Shown: one piece after another, positions 34,701 to 47,150 of the stretch
Numbering within the stretch: position 1 is the stretch's first letter
Layout: each line of letters begins with the position of its first letter
NCBI GenBank assembly: GCA_013396525.1
Contig: VWYX01000291.1
Location: 620,001-684,000, forward strand
DNA from: Chaetorhynchus papuensis
Lineage: Eukaryota; Chordata; Aves; Passeriformes; Rhipiduridae
Direction: 5' to 3'
Length of the DNA: 64,000 nt
The notes under the pieces: generated by a model
Seen by the model: the letters and a program-made list of their open reading frames with translations, nothing else
What the model was told of the DNA's origin: nothing
The model's database searches: none
Translations under genes and position numbers: made by a program

Positions 34701-35444
34701 GAACTCTTGCTGTGCTGTTAATATCAAATTATCAAGTCTGTTGTTTGCTTTTTCTCAGAAAGCAGCAGTTGCTAGACTGGGTCTAACCCAGGGTCTGGTA
34801 TTCTGTCTCTGGCAGTGGCTAGCACCAGATGTCTCTGAAGTGATTGGGCTCTGAAGCAGCAGGTGGGAGTTAATCTACCCCTACACTAGGTTTTATCATG
34901 TCTTTAACAGCTAGAGATAACTTAAGCTCTGGAAAAGGCATTTCAGTATTTCTGCTGGATGGCTGTTTGTTGGAGTGAAGTGATCCTTCTGGATAGTCTT
35001 GCTAGCACAGGGAGTATACAATATTTTTGAATCATAAATTTTGTGGTGTTTTCCTTAGTCTTTTTCTTTTTTTTCCCCTTTTCTTTTTGGGTTGATGCCT
35101 CAGAAAATGTTTCCTTTATGTGGTGATACTGCTCCTGCTTATTGCATTGCCAGTTTTTCTACTTTTTTCTTCATAGCTTCTCAGTGAAGTTGTTAACTTT
35201 TTTTCTTATGAAAGACGAGTTTTCTTCTTTGTTGAAGCCAACTCAGCTGCAGTGATTATCAAAGTGCTTTTGACTATCTACTGCTCTTGGAGGCTGCTCT
35301 GCTGAACAGTGTTAACCTGCTGTTGCCTAGATGCCATCTGGCCACTTGTGGAAGCATAATCAACATTACCTGCCCTGGTCTTTTCTTAGCCAGAGTTCAG
35401 TTCAGTAAAAATAGCTCCACTTCTGTAGATGTATTTTCTGTGTA
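31793..35444 (+). other. ARHGAP22: ARHGAP22 intron 3, 31.8-35.4 kb
   Basis: I see no exon, RNA gene, CpG island or clear transposon in this stretch. Confidence 0.65.
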
Positions 35445-35542
35445 TTATAGAAAGGAAAACTGAGGCAGAGACCAAGAATGCACTTTTATCAGCTGGAATT
35501 TGAGCCAGGGTGTGTGGTATCTCAGGTCCACTAATGGGCACT
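35445..35542 (-). repeat. Ancient MIR/CORE-SINE-like relic
   Basis: The + strand reads like a reversed CORE-SINE: 'aaaggaaaactgaggcagag' (35451-35470), then a 'gctggaatttgagccaggg' segment (35492-35510), then a 'tcaggtccactaatgggcac' segment, in the expected order. It is diverged and its borders are approximate. Confidence 0.5.
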
Positions 35543-38500
35543 ATTTCTGAAAGGAAAAATCTGAGTTTGAGACACTGATCTGTTAGTTCAGCTAAATAAG
35601 AAATGTATGATCTGAGAATCCTGAATTGTGAGAATGGAGTAGCCTCAGTAGCACTGAGCGCCACCCAAATATCATCACCTAGTGTAGTTCCGATTCAGGT
35701 CCCAGCAGGACCTATTTTGTTGCAAATTTTAACAGTGATTATTACCCTAGAGCTGCTTGTGAATATCCTGGCACAGACAGCTAGAACAATAACTTGAATT
35801 TTCAGAGCTGTATTGCTTGAAGAGACCTCCTGCAGCAGCTGTAAATCTGCAGTTGTTGAGTGCTCCATTGATTCAGAGCAAAATAAAGGCAGAAAATAAA
35901 TGATGCCACACATTACTACAGTGCTTGGGAGTAATTCAGCTGGCGTATGGGTCTAATCTACTCCTGTTTTACTGATGAGATTGCGGAGACACTGAGGAGT
36001 TGAGGGACTGACCTTCAGAAATGCGGTGCAGAGCACCCACCGAAGTCAGTGGAAGATAGGAGGGCATGGCAGCTCTGAAAAGCAAATCCTGGCAGACTGC
36101 AGGAGAAAACTTGGGATTCCTGTCTCCCAGCATAGATTAGCATTCAGTAGTCTGTCCAGAAAAATACATGCTTAAATGCAATGTTGATAGATGTCTTAAC
36201 CTTATGCTTTGCTATGTGACAATGCAGGTTTGTTTCTGTCTGTTCAGTTGTGGAAGGAATGCAGAGCCCCAGAGGAGAGAGGATGAAGACTTATGCAGGC
36301 TATTCTAAACAAGACTCTTTGCTGTCTTCAAGAATCAAAAGGTGCACAGACTGTTCTTTCATGGGGTCAATATGTGGGATATTTTTTCATTAAATGAAAC
36401 ATACTGAGACAGTTCTCCCTAAATAGCAGCAATGCTCCAGGTGTCTTGGTGTCCTTTTGTCCTGGAGCACTGGGAAAGTTTTGCACTGAAGACATCCTGA
36501 AATAGTTTGCTTTTGTCTGATTTTAATTTTCTTCATACTGTGCACAAAAACGCTTTCTGGGCGAAGGTGTAACATGGCTCTGAGGAATGATGGTTTAATA
36601 CCATTGGGGTAGGTGGCAGACCCTGAAACTAATGCCGCTGAATGAGCTCTGTAAGACATTTAAGTATAGCTGAAGAATAGATCTAGAGACTTGTAGCAGA
36701 GTTTTTACTCTCAACCCTTTCCTTTTAGCTTCTTTCAATTTAAATTCATTTTAATTCCAGGTTTGAAAATGAGCAGAACTTGTGTGTAGGGCATGAAATG
36801 ATCTGTGCATGTGGCTTCTTGGTAGAACCTCTGCTGCTGTTAGCAGTGTGGGTAAACCATAGAATGCTGGGATGGCCTTCATCCCAGGAGATAGGTCCAA
36901 ACCTGTGTCATTTAATAGCATGGTGGATGAGCTCTATCTTCTGTCAGTCTTAAGTGAAAGCCATTTTTAAGGCAGCAGAGGCCAGCTGTTACTGCCTGGG
37001 TTCCAGTGAGACAGTGTGGCTTGATGATGGGATGATGTGGCTTGATGAAGGCATGCCAGGCTCAGCAACCAGTGTCTGATCTTCAGGGGAGGCATTGATA
37101 TTTTAGTGGCAATTTCCTAAAAGATAACACCCTTTACTGTCCAATACTGGTTCTATAGTGAATGCTCTTCATGTGAATAAATGTCATAAAAGTCAGGGAT
37201 AAAGGATCTGTTAATCTGGGTCAAAAAGAATCATAGAAAGGAGAATCTCCATTTGTAATTGTGTATGGGGATCATGAGGGTGATGTTCTTGGGTAGTTTT
37301 CTCCTGGGGGAGGGAATCAGTCAGTTCTGACATCCTCAGCCTATGTTAGGATGTTGTGTCCAGTCAGGTCTGAGTAATAGTCCCAGTAGTTTTCTGTCCT
37401 GGCAGATCTGTTCTGTTCTAAAATGTGAATGTTATTGGGAATCAATATGAATGAGATAATAGCTTTCAACTGAAGCATCCATCAAGGTCTGCTCCTCTGG
37501 GAGTTTTATAATTACTATCACATGAGTGAACTTTTCTGAGTTACGTGCAAAGCTAGTCCAGGTTGCCATACAGAATTCAGCAGCCATGAGAACTTTCAGA
37601 AGAGGCTAAATAATACATTAAAACATGCTTTTGCATTGTATTGCATCCTTGTCATTTCTGCATCACCGAAAGAGAATGACCCTCAGAAAATGCAGGAGGG
37701 GATATCCTCAGAAAAAAACAGGGAAGGCAACTTCTGCTTGTGGGCCTAGAAAAAGTTGTGTAGGGTTGGGCAGCAATTTGAATCCATTCAAATGAACTGG
37801 AAAGCCTGAGATGCACAATATTGGAGGTCCAGCTTAGAATGTGTAATGGGGAGAGTCGTAATTTTATATAATAATTTTGCCCTTTGCAACCCTTAAATAC
37901 ATTGATATCTGTGAAATACCCCTGAGATGCTTACAGCTATTTAGCCCACACCCAGTGCGAGTGTCAGACATTAACACAGCATCACCCTCAGTGTCAGGTT
38001 TATATTTAATACTCTGGTTCATTTTGTGCATCCTGTCAAGAATAGCAGAGAACCAATTTATACCCTAAATAAGACATGCAAATGTCTTTTCCTCCTGCCA
38101 GGACTGGCATTTCTTTACCTACTGCATAGGTGGCAGCTTCAAAACAGTCATTCTGTTTCTACAAGTGGCTGTGTCTGCTTAATATTAGAGAACATCTCTC
38201 TGTTTATCCATTTGTTTGTCCAAAATAAAGAAAAAAAATCTTCCTTCTGTGATTTCTGAGTGCTAGCAGGATGCATAGAATCATATGTTGATGTGTCTCA
38301 TGCCCTCCTTGTCTGGAGGAAGCTCTTTTCTGCAGGACAGTGTAGTGAGGAAGATGGCTGTTTGTTGAGAAGGTGGAATCAAAATCTTACTCACAATTCC
38401 TTGCTCTTGGAGCTGTGAAGACTTGTTTTCTGCTGCTTGGTTACTTCCATTCTCTCCCTTGCACTCTTTCTCCAGTGAATCAGATGCAACTTTCTACTTC

Positions 38501-41500
38501 TTTACTCCTTATGCATAGTTCAAGCTCTTTTGTCAAAGCTTGCAGCACCTCTGCTTCCTTCTCCTGATGTAATGAGGGCTCTTAAAAATAAGAGGAAAAT
38601 GAGGTGATTAACTATAATCCCTCCTGATTTCTGTTGTTAAAATCATCAGAAAATCTATTATTCTCTTTCCAGCTAAGCTTATTGTTCTGCTCTTAGTATT
38701 AGGATGGAGCTCTGTGATCACTGACTAGAAAGTTAATGCACCTTAAACTTTCATCCTTCTCAGAGGTACGATAAATTATGTTGTACCTCTCTGTTGACAA
38801 TGCAAAGTAAAATGCATTAGCTGAAGAATATGCAGTGTTTATGCATCTCCCTTAAAAATGGAGACTGCTAGATATAAGGGCTGGTAAATCCTGAAGATGT
38901 GCTGAGTAGATGGTCTGACCATAACTTTTGTATTTTTATTTACTCATTGTGTGTGCACTGTAAGAGCTGCCTCTGTTCTTATCTGTTTCTTTGAGGCAAC
39001 AACCTTTGCTTTGGTTTTATAGTAATTGCTCAGTGATATGAAGGAACAGTTATTATCCAGTGGAGATTAAAATAATTTATCTATTTTTCCAGACTAATCT
39101 AAACATGCAGGAGGTATTCCAAAAAAAGCAGACACCGCTTTTGAATAGGTTCAATATCCTTAGTGCTAATCTGTATTAAGGTTTTTTTTTTTGAAAGTAA
39201 TTTTCAAGTAGGGAGCCTGTTTGGGATTACTTTGACTAGCATTAGTCTGTTTGGGGTTTTTTTTATGCTTTTAGTGCCTTATTTCCAGGGAAGCCAAGGT
39301 TATCAACCAGGTGCTCCTCTAGAGCTGCTGCTTATTGAAATGAGGCTCTATTTAAGGAAGGTACATGAATGCTGTCATCCAAAGTGTCTCCCCAGCATGG
39401 GGATTATTGGAAGGGGCAGGACAAGTTGTTTTGCACTTTATTGCCAAGGGCCAAACATGCTTTTCTGGCAGTGTTGTAAAGGACTTTCAGAGCAGTCAGA
39501 CTGGTACTGTGAGGTGGTCCTTGGTGTTGTGTATCAGCCTGCTGACAGTGTGCTAGAGGAGGCAGCTTTTATGCTGTCCTGTTATGGGAGAGGTGCGTCC
39601 CTTTCTGCTGCATGCTGCTAACCCACTTTGCCTTCACAGTTGGGTTTGGGAGGGGCAGAACCAAAACCAGCAAAATCTCAGTTCCTAGTATCTGGCTATG
39701 TAAAATGCATGGAGTGCTCTCACTTTGTAGTTTCTCTAACTTCCTGGTCAGCTGTTGCATCTGGGTGATTTTAGGTGCCATGCGAGTGCTCACTAATAGT
39801 CATGTTAGTGTTGTTATCCTAAAGGACTGGCTAAATTGTGTACATGCGAATAGCCATTGTCACAATTAATTGTTCAGCACTGGTAGTGCTTTATAACCAG
39901 AGGGATGAGGCTAATGATTTTGACAGTGATTTTTCTATTTCCTTTATTTTAGCATCCATAGTGAGGAGGTGAAACTTTGGTGCTGAAACCCTAGTTCTTG
40001 TTATTGCCTAGAAAAAGTTCAGGCAGTTGAAGTCTATCATAGTGTTATCAAGTTGGGTTGAATGGATTTTATTGAAAGCATTAAATGTTGAAGTACAAGT
40101 TGAAGCTCTATCTGGAGCCATTATGGCAGGGAAACCTTAGCAATACTTGCCAATGGCTGTGCATTCTCCTGCTGTGGAGTTGATAGGAGGTTTGTGGGTG
40201 GATTAGACCAGCACACTGTGCACTGTTTGAAAAGATTAATTTTCCAGGTTTGCTCCAAATCCAGTGAACCTTCATCAGAAAGCCTCTCGGAGAAGGTAGA
40301 TGCAGCATTACTTAAGGACCCTAGACATTATCCACAGCCCCATTATTCTTACCCCAGATGCCAAGGAAATGTGCAGTTTATAAAGTAAATAAAAAATAAC
40401 TGTGTGAATAAATAAAATCTCTGCTTCGGAGTGAAGGCTTCTAGCCCAAGTTAGACCAAAAAGAAATGTTGAAGAAAAGACACATGGGAAAGCAGAAGTA
40501 TGTTATATATAGGAAGGAACTTTTCACCTCAGTATCCAAACTGACTAAGCTCTAGATCATGCTGGTTAAACTAATCAAAGAATAAAAAAAAAAAGTGCTG
40601 AAGGGTAGATTTAGTAAATTCAGAGTAGCAAATTAGCAGGTGTTTATGTAACGGAAGAAGAGCTGATTATGGTTCCTATGGTGTTAAATTCCTGTTTCCA
40701 CTGAGGTTCCCTCCTGCATTGGTTTAAAATCTTCATAGGCTTCAATTATTATTTCTAACAGACTGGTGGCCTCTTAGTTTATACGCATGTTAGACAAGAC
40801 ACATGCAAATATTTCCGTGTTGCTTGCCCACTGTATTGGGAAGTCAGCAGCTGCAGCAGTGCAGCTCTTCTTGTTGTTATGGTGGGCTTGTTTTCCACAT
40901 CCTTAAGGACAGTTCTTACCCTTAAGTAGTACCTAGATCTTTCTTGATGTGTCATGACTGCCTGGGCTTGCAATTTCTGACCTCAGAGTACCATCAAAGT
41001 ATTTAATTTGCATGTGGTTCTCATGCTGTTTGCTTGTATTGAAGCTTTCTTAGGTGCTGTGTCAGATTATAGGGTCTTCTACTGTAATGACATTCCAATT
41101 TCATGGGGAGACTTCTAAAGTAACAATTTTAATATTTGGTGCATAAACATTTAATAAGGGAAGGAAAGTATGAAGTCGTTATGCCTGTGGTATTCTAGTT
41201 TTTGTCTGCTTTATTTAATTCTTACAGCAAACCTTTATGGCTAAATCAAAATTTTGTACTCAGCTAATGGTCCTCCCTGGGTTACTTATGTCAGCTGGCT
41301 TGCTATCACTTTGATACTCATTTGAAAAACATTTTAAGGACATTGACTCTTACAATATAACCTTTTAGGAGAAAGAGTACACACAAAGCATGGAGCCTGT
41401 AAACTGTGGACAGTAGAATGTAATGGTTGTAATTTGAAGTAATACATCGTTGGCTTGTTCTTGAGTCTGAAAATGTGATACACTAAGATTACTCTGTATC

Positions 41501-44500
41501 TGGGATCTGGGGGGTAAATTTTATTTTCTATCGTTTGGCCTGACTCCACCATCTGTAGGCTGTCTAAAGCTGCAGTTGTTTGAAGATATGTCTGTCCCTG
41601 CAGTGATATCCTTGTTTCCTCATCCCAGTTCTCAAGGGCATGTTGGATTAGTGTGAATAATGAATGTGTCTAATTGAGGGGAGTTGACATTAGATGTAGC
41701 TAATACAAAATAGGGTTGGAAACAGAGTGGGTATAATGTAACCTTTGAGAGGACATACTAATTTTTCTTTGGAAATGTATGTCATGAAAGACCGTTATTA
41801 CAGGTGTTGACATGCCATGGTTCTTAATATCCCATTCTCTGAGGCTTCATGGATACTGAAGCTGGATTTGCCTCATCCACCCTCATTTTGAATTGCTTGG
41901 CAATGGAGTGAACAGGACTGATGTTTGTGCTCTGAATCTGCATGCAGAGAATGGCCTTTGGTCCCTCTGTTTTCCCCCACCCTTCCTAACATCTTTACTG
42001 GTGTGCTGCTGTTTTTCCCTAAAAGCAAATCTTGCTCCTTCTAAAGAGAGGAAAGTTTATAAGAGAATGAGCTTTACATGGAAGAGAGTACAGTTTACAG
42101 CACAGTCACAATGGGCCAAATATGAGAATCAAAGGAGGTGGTTTAAAACCACAGCTATAAAGAAAGGAGGTGACACGATAGGATCTCAGATTTCTGGTAT
42201 CAGCACTTTGATGTAAGTGTCACTATTAGAAATGAAAAGACAAGGTAGGAGAGAGCCTCTGTTTTGTTTCATAACAGCTTTTGTTTTTCTCTTCTGTGTT
42301 GACTCAGCAATATGTGCTGGCTCATGCATGAAGTTGTTTATTGAATGAATCGAAGGTTTTGCTTTTTTTGAAAGAAATCAGTAAGTCTCTTTGCCACAAG
42401 AGGGAGAGCATGAGAAAAGCCAGAGAGAGGAAACTGCACTGTGGCAGTTCTGCTCATGTCTTCGTTTTAGACCCCACAAAGGCATAGGGAGGTTTTTGGA
42501 GCTGAATTCCTCCATCGTTATGCCTAGACTCACTTGAAAACAGAGGTGCTAAAGATGGTAAAAATCTAGCAAAGCCTTGCCTAATCAGTGTTGCCTAGTG
42601 GTTCTTGCATTAACTGTGATTATATCTTAGCTTGAGATGTATATCACTATGGTTTTATGAATCAAACCTGCAGAGTAATTTATTCAGCATGTCAGTCATA
42701 GTACTGAAGCTGGGAGTTGGAATCTAGAGAAGAAATAACAGCAGTTGTTAGAATTCATCATTGCTTGTGTCTGGTTGGCACTCTATTACTGAACCCACTT
42801 AACTGAATGGATATTGATTTTTAGTTAATTCACTATCCAACCAAGTCATGCTTATATACTTTTAATGTACTCTGACTTTAGTTATGCTGAAAGGCTACAT
42901 CTATTTTAACTGTGTTGGGGTTTGTGTCAATTTAGTTAAATCTGTATAAAAGTGAGTATTGACAAGCTTGAATTGTTTCCTAATGGAATTTTGCATTGTA
43001 AGCTCATTTTCCTATTGGGTCAGGTTTTACCCAACCTTCTGTTTTTCATTTGGTCTTTGGTGATAAAATTTTCTAGGTTGATTTTTATTTTATTTTATGA
43101 AATCCAGCACAAGAGTGATTGAATAGTAACACTCCAAGAATCAGCACTTCCAAGTCAAGAAATAACCTAAATCTGCCTTTTGTTTTGCCTTCTTCTTACT
43201 GCACATGTGCTGTAATAACAGACATTTCATTCAGTTATTTTGACTCATGCAATTATTTTTTCCTTTCTCCTTTGTTAATAGCTTTGTGCTACTTTCCAAT
43301 CCCGTAGTATTGTGATTAACTTGCAGACCCTGTGAAAGGTGTCTGAAAAAGTTAATTACACACACTGCTCAGCTCATCTGAGGTGAGTGGAATATAAAGC
43401 AGAAAGCAGATCTGCTGGGAATGCGTGTATTTGTGACAGGTTCCCATTGTGGATGGTGGATCAGGCATGGCACAGAACGGAGCAGTAAGAGTTCCTTCTC
43501 CTGCTCTGCTGGTGCCTGTTGTGAGGCTGGGAGCACACACTGCTCCCTTTGTCTGCCTGCGATTCCCTGCCTGTCTGTTCTCTAGTCTGTTACGATGACA
43601 AACTCTGCAGGGCATGGACCAACTCCTCTTGTGGTCTAAAAAAGCCAGGCACATCCTCATTAGCTACCACTCCCTCCTTAGACTATTTTTAGTCATTGTT
43701 TGTCTCAACCAGTTGTTACTTCTATCTTGCAGACAGCAGAGACTGCCAGCTGCATGCTTAGACAGCACCCAGCACTTGGCAGCCCAGACTTGGTGAGCAT
43801 CTTTAGTCACTACTGTCACTCTCTTTCCACCACAGCTCTCTATTTTAGTGGTATGACACAAAGGATTTCTGGTATCACCTACATTTTGGCTGTGGCACTT
43901 GTCACAGCTGCTTCAGTTCTGGTTGTTATCAGCTGTACTTCAGTGCATTTCAGGCATCAAGTTCATAAACGAAGTCGAGAGAGGCAAAGTTTAGGGCATA
44001 AACTGGGGGGCCATATTGCATAGCAGCAGTGGTATGTAAATGAACACATTGAGTTCAGTTTCCTGAAAACCGAAGGGGAGGGAAAAAATCAACTCTCTTT
44101 AGCCAAAGTAAAATCTTCAGTATAGGCAGGCTTATTAATTTAGGACATTTCATCCTGTATTTACAGCTTTTCAAAACTGTCAGGACAGCCTGAGGTTTCA
44201 AAAACATTAATCCAAGGATGCCAAGCATACACCAACACAGGCCAGAACATTCCCCTCCAGTCCTGTTTGTTGGTGGTTCTTCAGCTGTGGGCAGGAAGTG
44301 GTTTGAGGACTGGAGGGTTTAATCTGTTAGTCCTGTCCCTGCTATGCTCCTACCCAGAGGCTCCATAGATTTTTCCTAGAACATGAAAAAAGTAAATATT
44401 TCAGGTGAATGAAATTCTGACAGCTCCTATGCATGCAATAAGAACACATCTGGTGAAGTGTTAGAAAATGCCAGGAACATCTGCATTTGACTCTGTATGT

Positions 44501-44619
44501 GCACATCCCATTATGAGACATCACATGTCTCCGTTGTGTGACGCTTAGCTGTCATGGGATTTCTCTAATGACATGATGGGGTGCCTCTTAGTGCTTAAGA
44601 GCCTCTAGAAGAGTTGATT
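35543..44619 (+). other. ARHGAP22: ARHGAP22 intron 3, 35.5-44.6 kb
   Basis: I see no exon or RNA gene in 9 kb. There is a two-copy 21-base tandem repeat at 37015-37055. AT-rich, non-repetitive stretches such as 38580-38690 could be regulatory, but nothing specific supports this. Open frames up to 152 codons (39163-39621, +) resemble no known family. Confidence 0.65.
37015..37055. repeat. Two-copy 21-bp tandem repeat
   Basis: The unit beginning TGTGGCTTGATGA occurs at 37015-37035 and again at 37036-37055. The first 13 bases of the two copies are identical. Confidence 0.7.
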
Positions 44620-45612
44620 TGCTCCATGATCTGGAGTTACTGAACCTTGTGGGACACCACAAGTGGCAGACTTCCAACTAGACCCTGGTTACGATTCTCT
44701 GGGATCTGCTGTTCAGCTTGTTCCAAATCCACCTCACTGACCGCTCATCCAGTCCACGCTTCCTGAGTTTGCTGATGAGGATGTTGTGAGAGGCAGGGTT
44801 GAAAGCCACACTGAAGTCTGGGTAACAATATCCACTGCTCTTCCCTCATCCAGCCGGGTAGTTGATTCATCATAGAAGGCAAGCAGGCTGGTCAAGCGTG
44901 ATTTACCTTTAGTGAATCCACGCTGACTACTCCTGATCCCCTTCTTGTCATCCATGTGGATAGAGCTGGCCTCCCAAAGGAGGTACTCCATCACCTTCCC
45001 AGGGACTGAGTTGAGGCTCGACTGGCTGTAGTTCCCCGAGTCCTCCTTCTTGCCTTTTTTTGAAGACCATGGTAACATTTGCTTTCTTCCAGTCCTCAGG
45101 CATCTTCCCTGATTGCCACAGCCTTTGAAAGATGATCATGAACAACCTTGCCTTGGTGTCTGCCAGCTCTCTGAGCACTTATGGCTGCGTTGCATCAGCG
45201 CCCGTGGAATTCTGGATGTCACATCTGTTCAGGTGTTCTCTAACCCAGTCCTCCTTGACTAAGGGAAGGTCTGCCTTCCAACATTCCTTTACCCTCTCTT
45301 GGGTCAGAGATGCCTGAGGGCTGGTCTTGTCAGTGAAGACTGATGTAAGAAGGTGTTCAGTAACTCTCCTTTCTCTGCACCCTCTGTTCCAGGGTACCCC
45401 TCCATTTAGTAACATTATTCTTTGTTTTCCTTTTGTTGTGGATGTACTTGAAAAAGCCCTTCTTGTTGTCTATAACATCCTTGGCCAGACTGAATTCCAG
45501 ATGGGTCTAGGCCTTCCCTGTCTCATTTCTACTTATTCTGACAACCTCTCTTCACTCATCCCAAGTGGCCCGACCCTGCTTCCATTGCCTGTGTTTTTCC
45601 TGTTTACACTTG
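44620..45612 (-). repeat. CR1 LINE ORF2 fragment, decayed reverse transcriptase
   Basis: Read on the minus strand, this is about 1 kb of CR1 ORF2 with frameshifts and stops. In order it shows WKQGRATW (end of the endonuclease-RT linker), SVFTDKTSPQ, LPLVKEDWVREHL, LRELADTKAR, GKMPEDWKKANVT, KKGKKEDSGNY, SVPGKVMEYL, DKKGIRSSQRGFTKGKSRLT and DEGRAVDIV. After a frame change come SHNILISKLRKRGLDE and a GVPQGS motif (about 44639-44659). The endonuclease domain is missing. The copy also stops just after GVPQGS, before the catalytic F/YADD motif and the 3' UTR. Loss of the 3' end is unusual for CR1 and implies a later deletion or rearrangement. It cannot encode a working protein. Confidence 0.93.
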
Positions 45613-47079
45613 AGTGATGACAGACAGTAATGGCAGGAGACTGTGAGCCTGAGGTAGCTCCTGTGCTGAAGAACTGGGCAGACAGGAGGCTGACTCCTGG
45701 CTCCTGTGGCTCCTGCCTGCTGCCCACTCTCCAAGAGCTCACTTGTGCTTAGCAACTCTAGTGCTGCAAGCTGAACTTCACAGTGCAGTTAGTTTTGCAA
45801 GGTAAGGGGCATGTGAATGAGGGAAATGGTGTCATATCTTCGAGGTGCTTAAGATGCAGCCTGTGCTTCGTCTCTGACGTCTGTAATATGAATCTGTTTG
45901 AATTTTTACCCTCTAGTCCAGATAGGCTTGCTACTTTTTTCTTTTTTTTTCATATGGTAACAGCTGCCTATTTTTATGTGAGCTTATGGGAAAATCCAGT
46001 ATTTCTCCAATTAAAAATAATTCTGAAACTGCTCAGATAGCTGCACCCATACAAAGGACAGCCCAGCAGCCAAGGCAGTAGCAAGGGTTTGTGCCAAAGA
46101 CCATGAAGAATTCCAGCTGTGAGCAAATGTGAGAGAGCAGCCTCTGGGTACCCAAGCACTGTTCCCTCCCAGCTATCATTTCTTTCACAGCTGTGGGAAT
46201 GCTTAAAAATTATGGATGGCTAGGGAGGAGGGGAAAAAAAAGATCACAGTGACTTTCAAATATTTGGCTGAAAGCCAGAAACACTGTGAGCAGAGATTCA
46301 GCATTACAACTGCAGCCGTGAGAGAGACTCAGAAATGATTGGGATTTATTTTTAAAGTGCACTTGTTTCCAAGCTTCTTTCTCAGAACATGAGGCCCTTG
46401 TTGGCATGCTGAGGTCCAGCCTGTCCTTTCTCGCTCTCCTGGGAGTATGGCTCTCCCAGTCTGTCTCATTGATACCCCTCAGCTGTTATTAATAGAGATC
46501 ACTTAGTTAATTTTTCATTCTCTTTCTTTCAGCTATTCCCACTCCACTTTCAGTGCTTTAGGAGGTTCAGACAGTTGAGATGGAAGTGAGGAAGCTGGGT
46601 TGAATAGAGAAGTCAGGTTGCCATCTCTGAAAGATGTTTACCTGACAGGTTATAATACTAATCCTCCTGCCACATCTTTGGGAAGCTTTCAGGGACTTGA
46701 TTGCAACAACTGTGGTTAGTGATGATTCAAGCTGTTCTTCCTTGGATTATCAGTTTGAAATTCTCAGCCCATGTAAGTGGTGTTCTTTTGAGTGCAGCTG
46801 TTCTGTAGGGTGTGGGAGTTGGGACAAGGAGGTATCCAAGATAGGTGAAATCTCATTGCTAGGATTTCCCCCATGCATCCAAATACTTTCTAGGTTTAGC
46901 TTGTCATCAAAAATAACTTTATAAGCAGAGTTAGAATAAGAGATAATATCGTAGATTGCTGCATATTCAGAGATCTGTTTGTTAGAAGAAATGGGGGAGA
47001 CAAAACTTTCTTTTCAAATGTTATTTTTCACATCTCTTTGAACGGGTATGGGCAATTTGTATGAATTGTGTGGGTGATT

Positions 47080-47150
47080 TTTCACGGAATCACAGAGTGG
47101 GCAAGGTGGTTTGTCAGCTCCTCTGAAATGTATCTGAGCACTAAAGAGAC
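47080..47150 (-). repeat. Possible CR1 3'-end scrap
   Basis: The + strand segment 'cggaatcacagagtgggcaa' (about 47085-47104) resembles the reverse complement of a CR1 octamer tail followed by the CR1 3' UTR. It is short and diverged, so the assignment is weak. Confidence 0.3.

Noticed and set aside
39163..39621. 152-codon open frame on the + strand
   Set aside because: Starts at a TTG; no recognisable family or splice context.
44734..45415. Minus-strand frames as host protein genes
   Set aside because: They are pieces of one decayed CR1 reverse transcriptase, broken by frameshifts.
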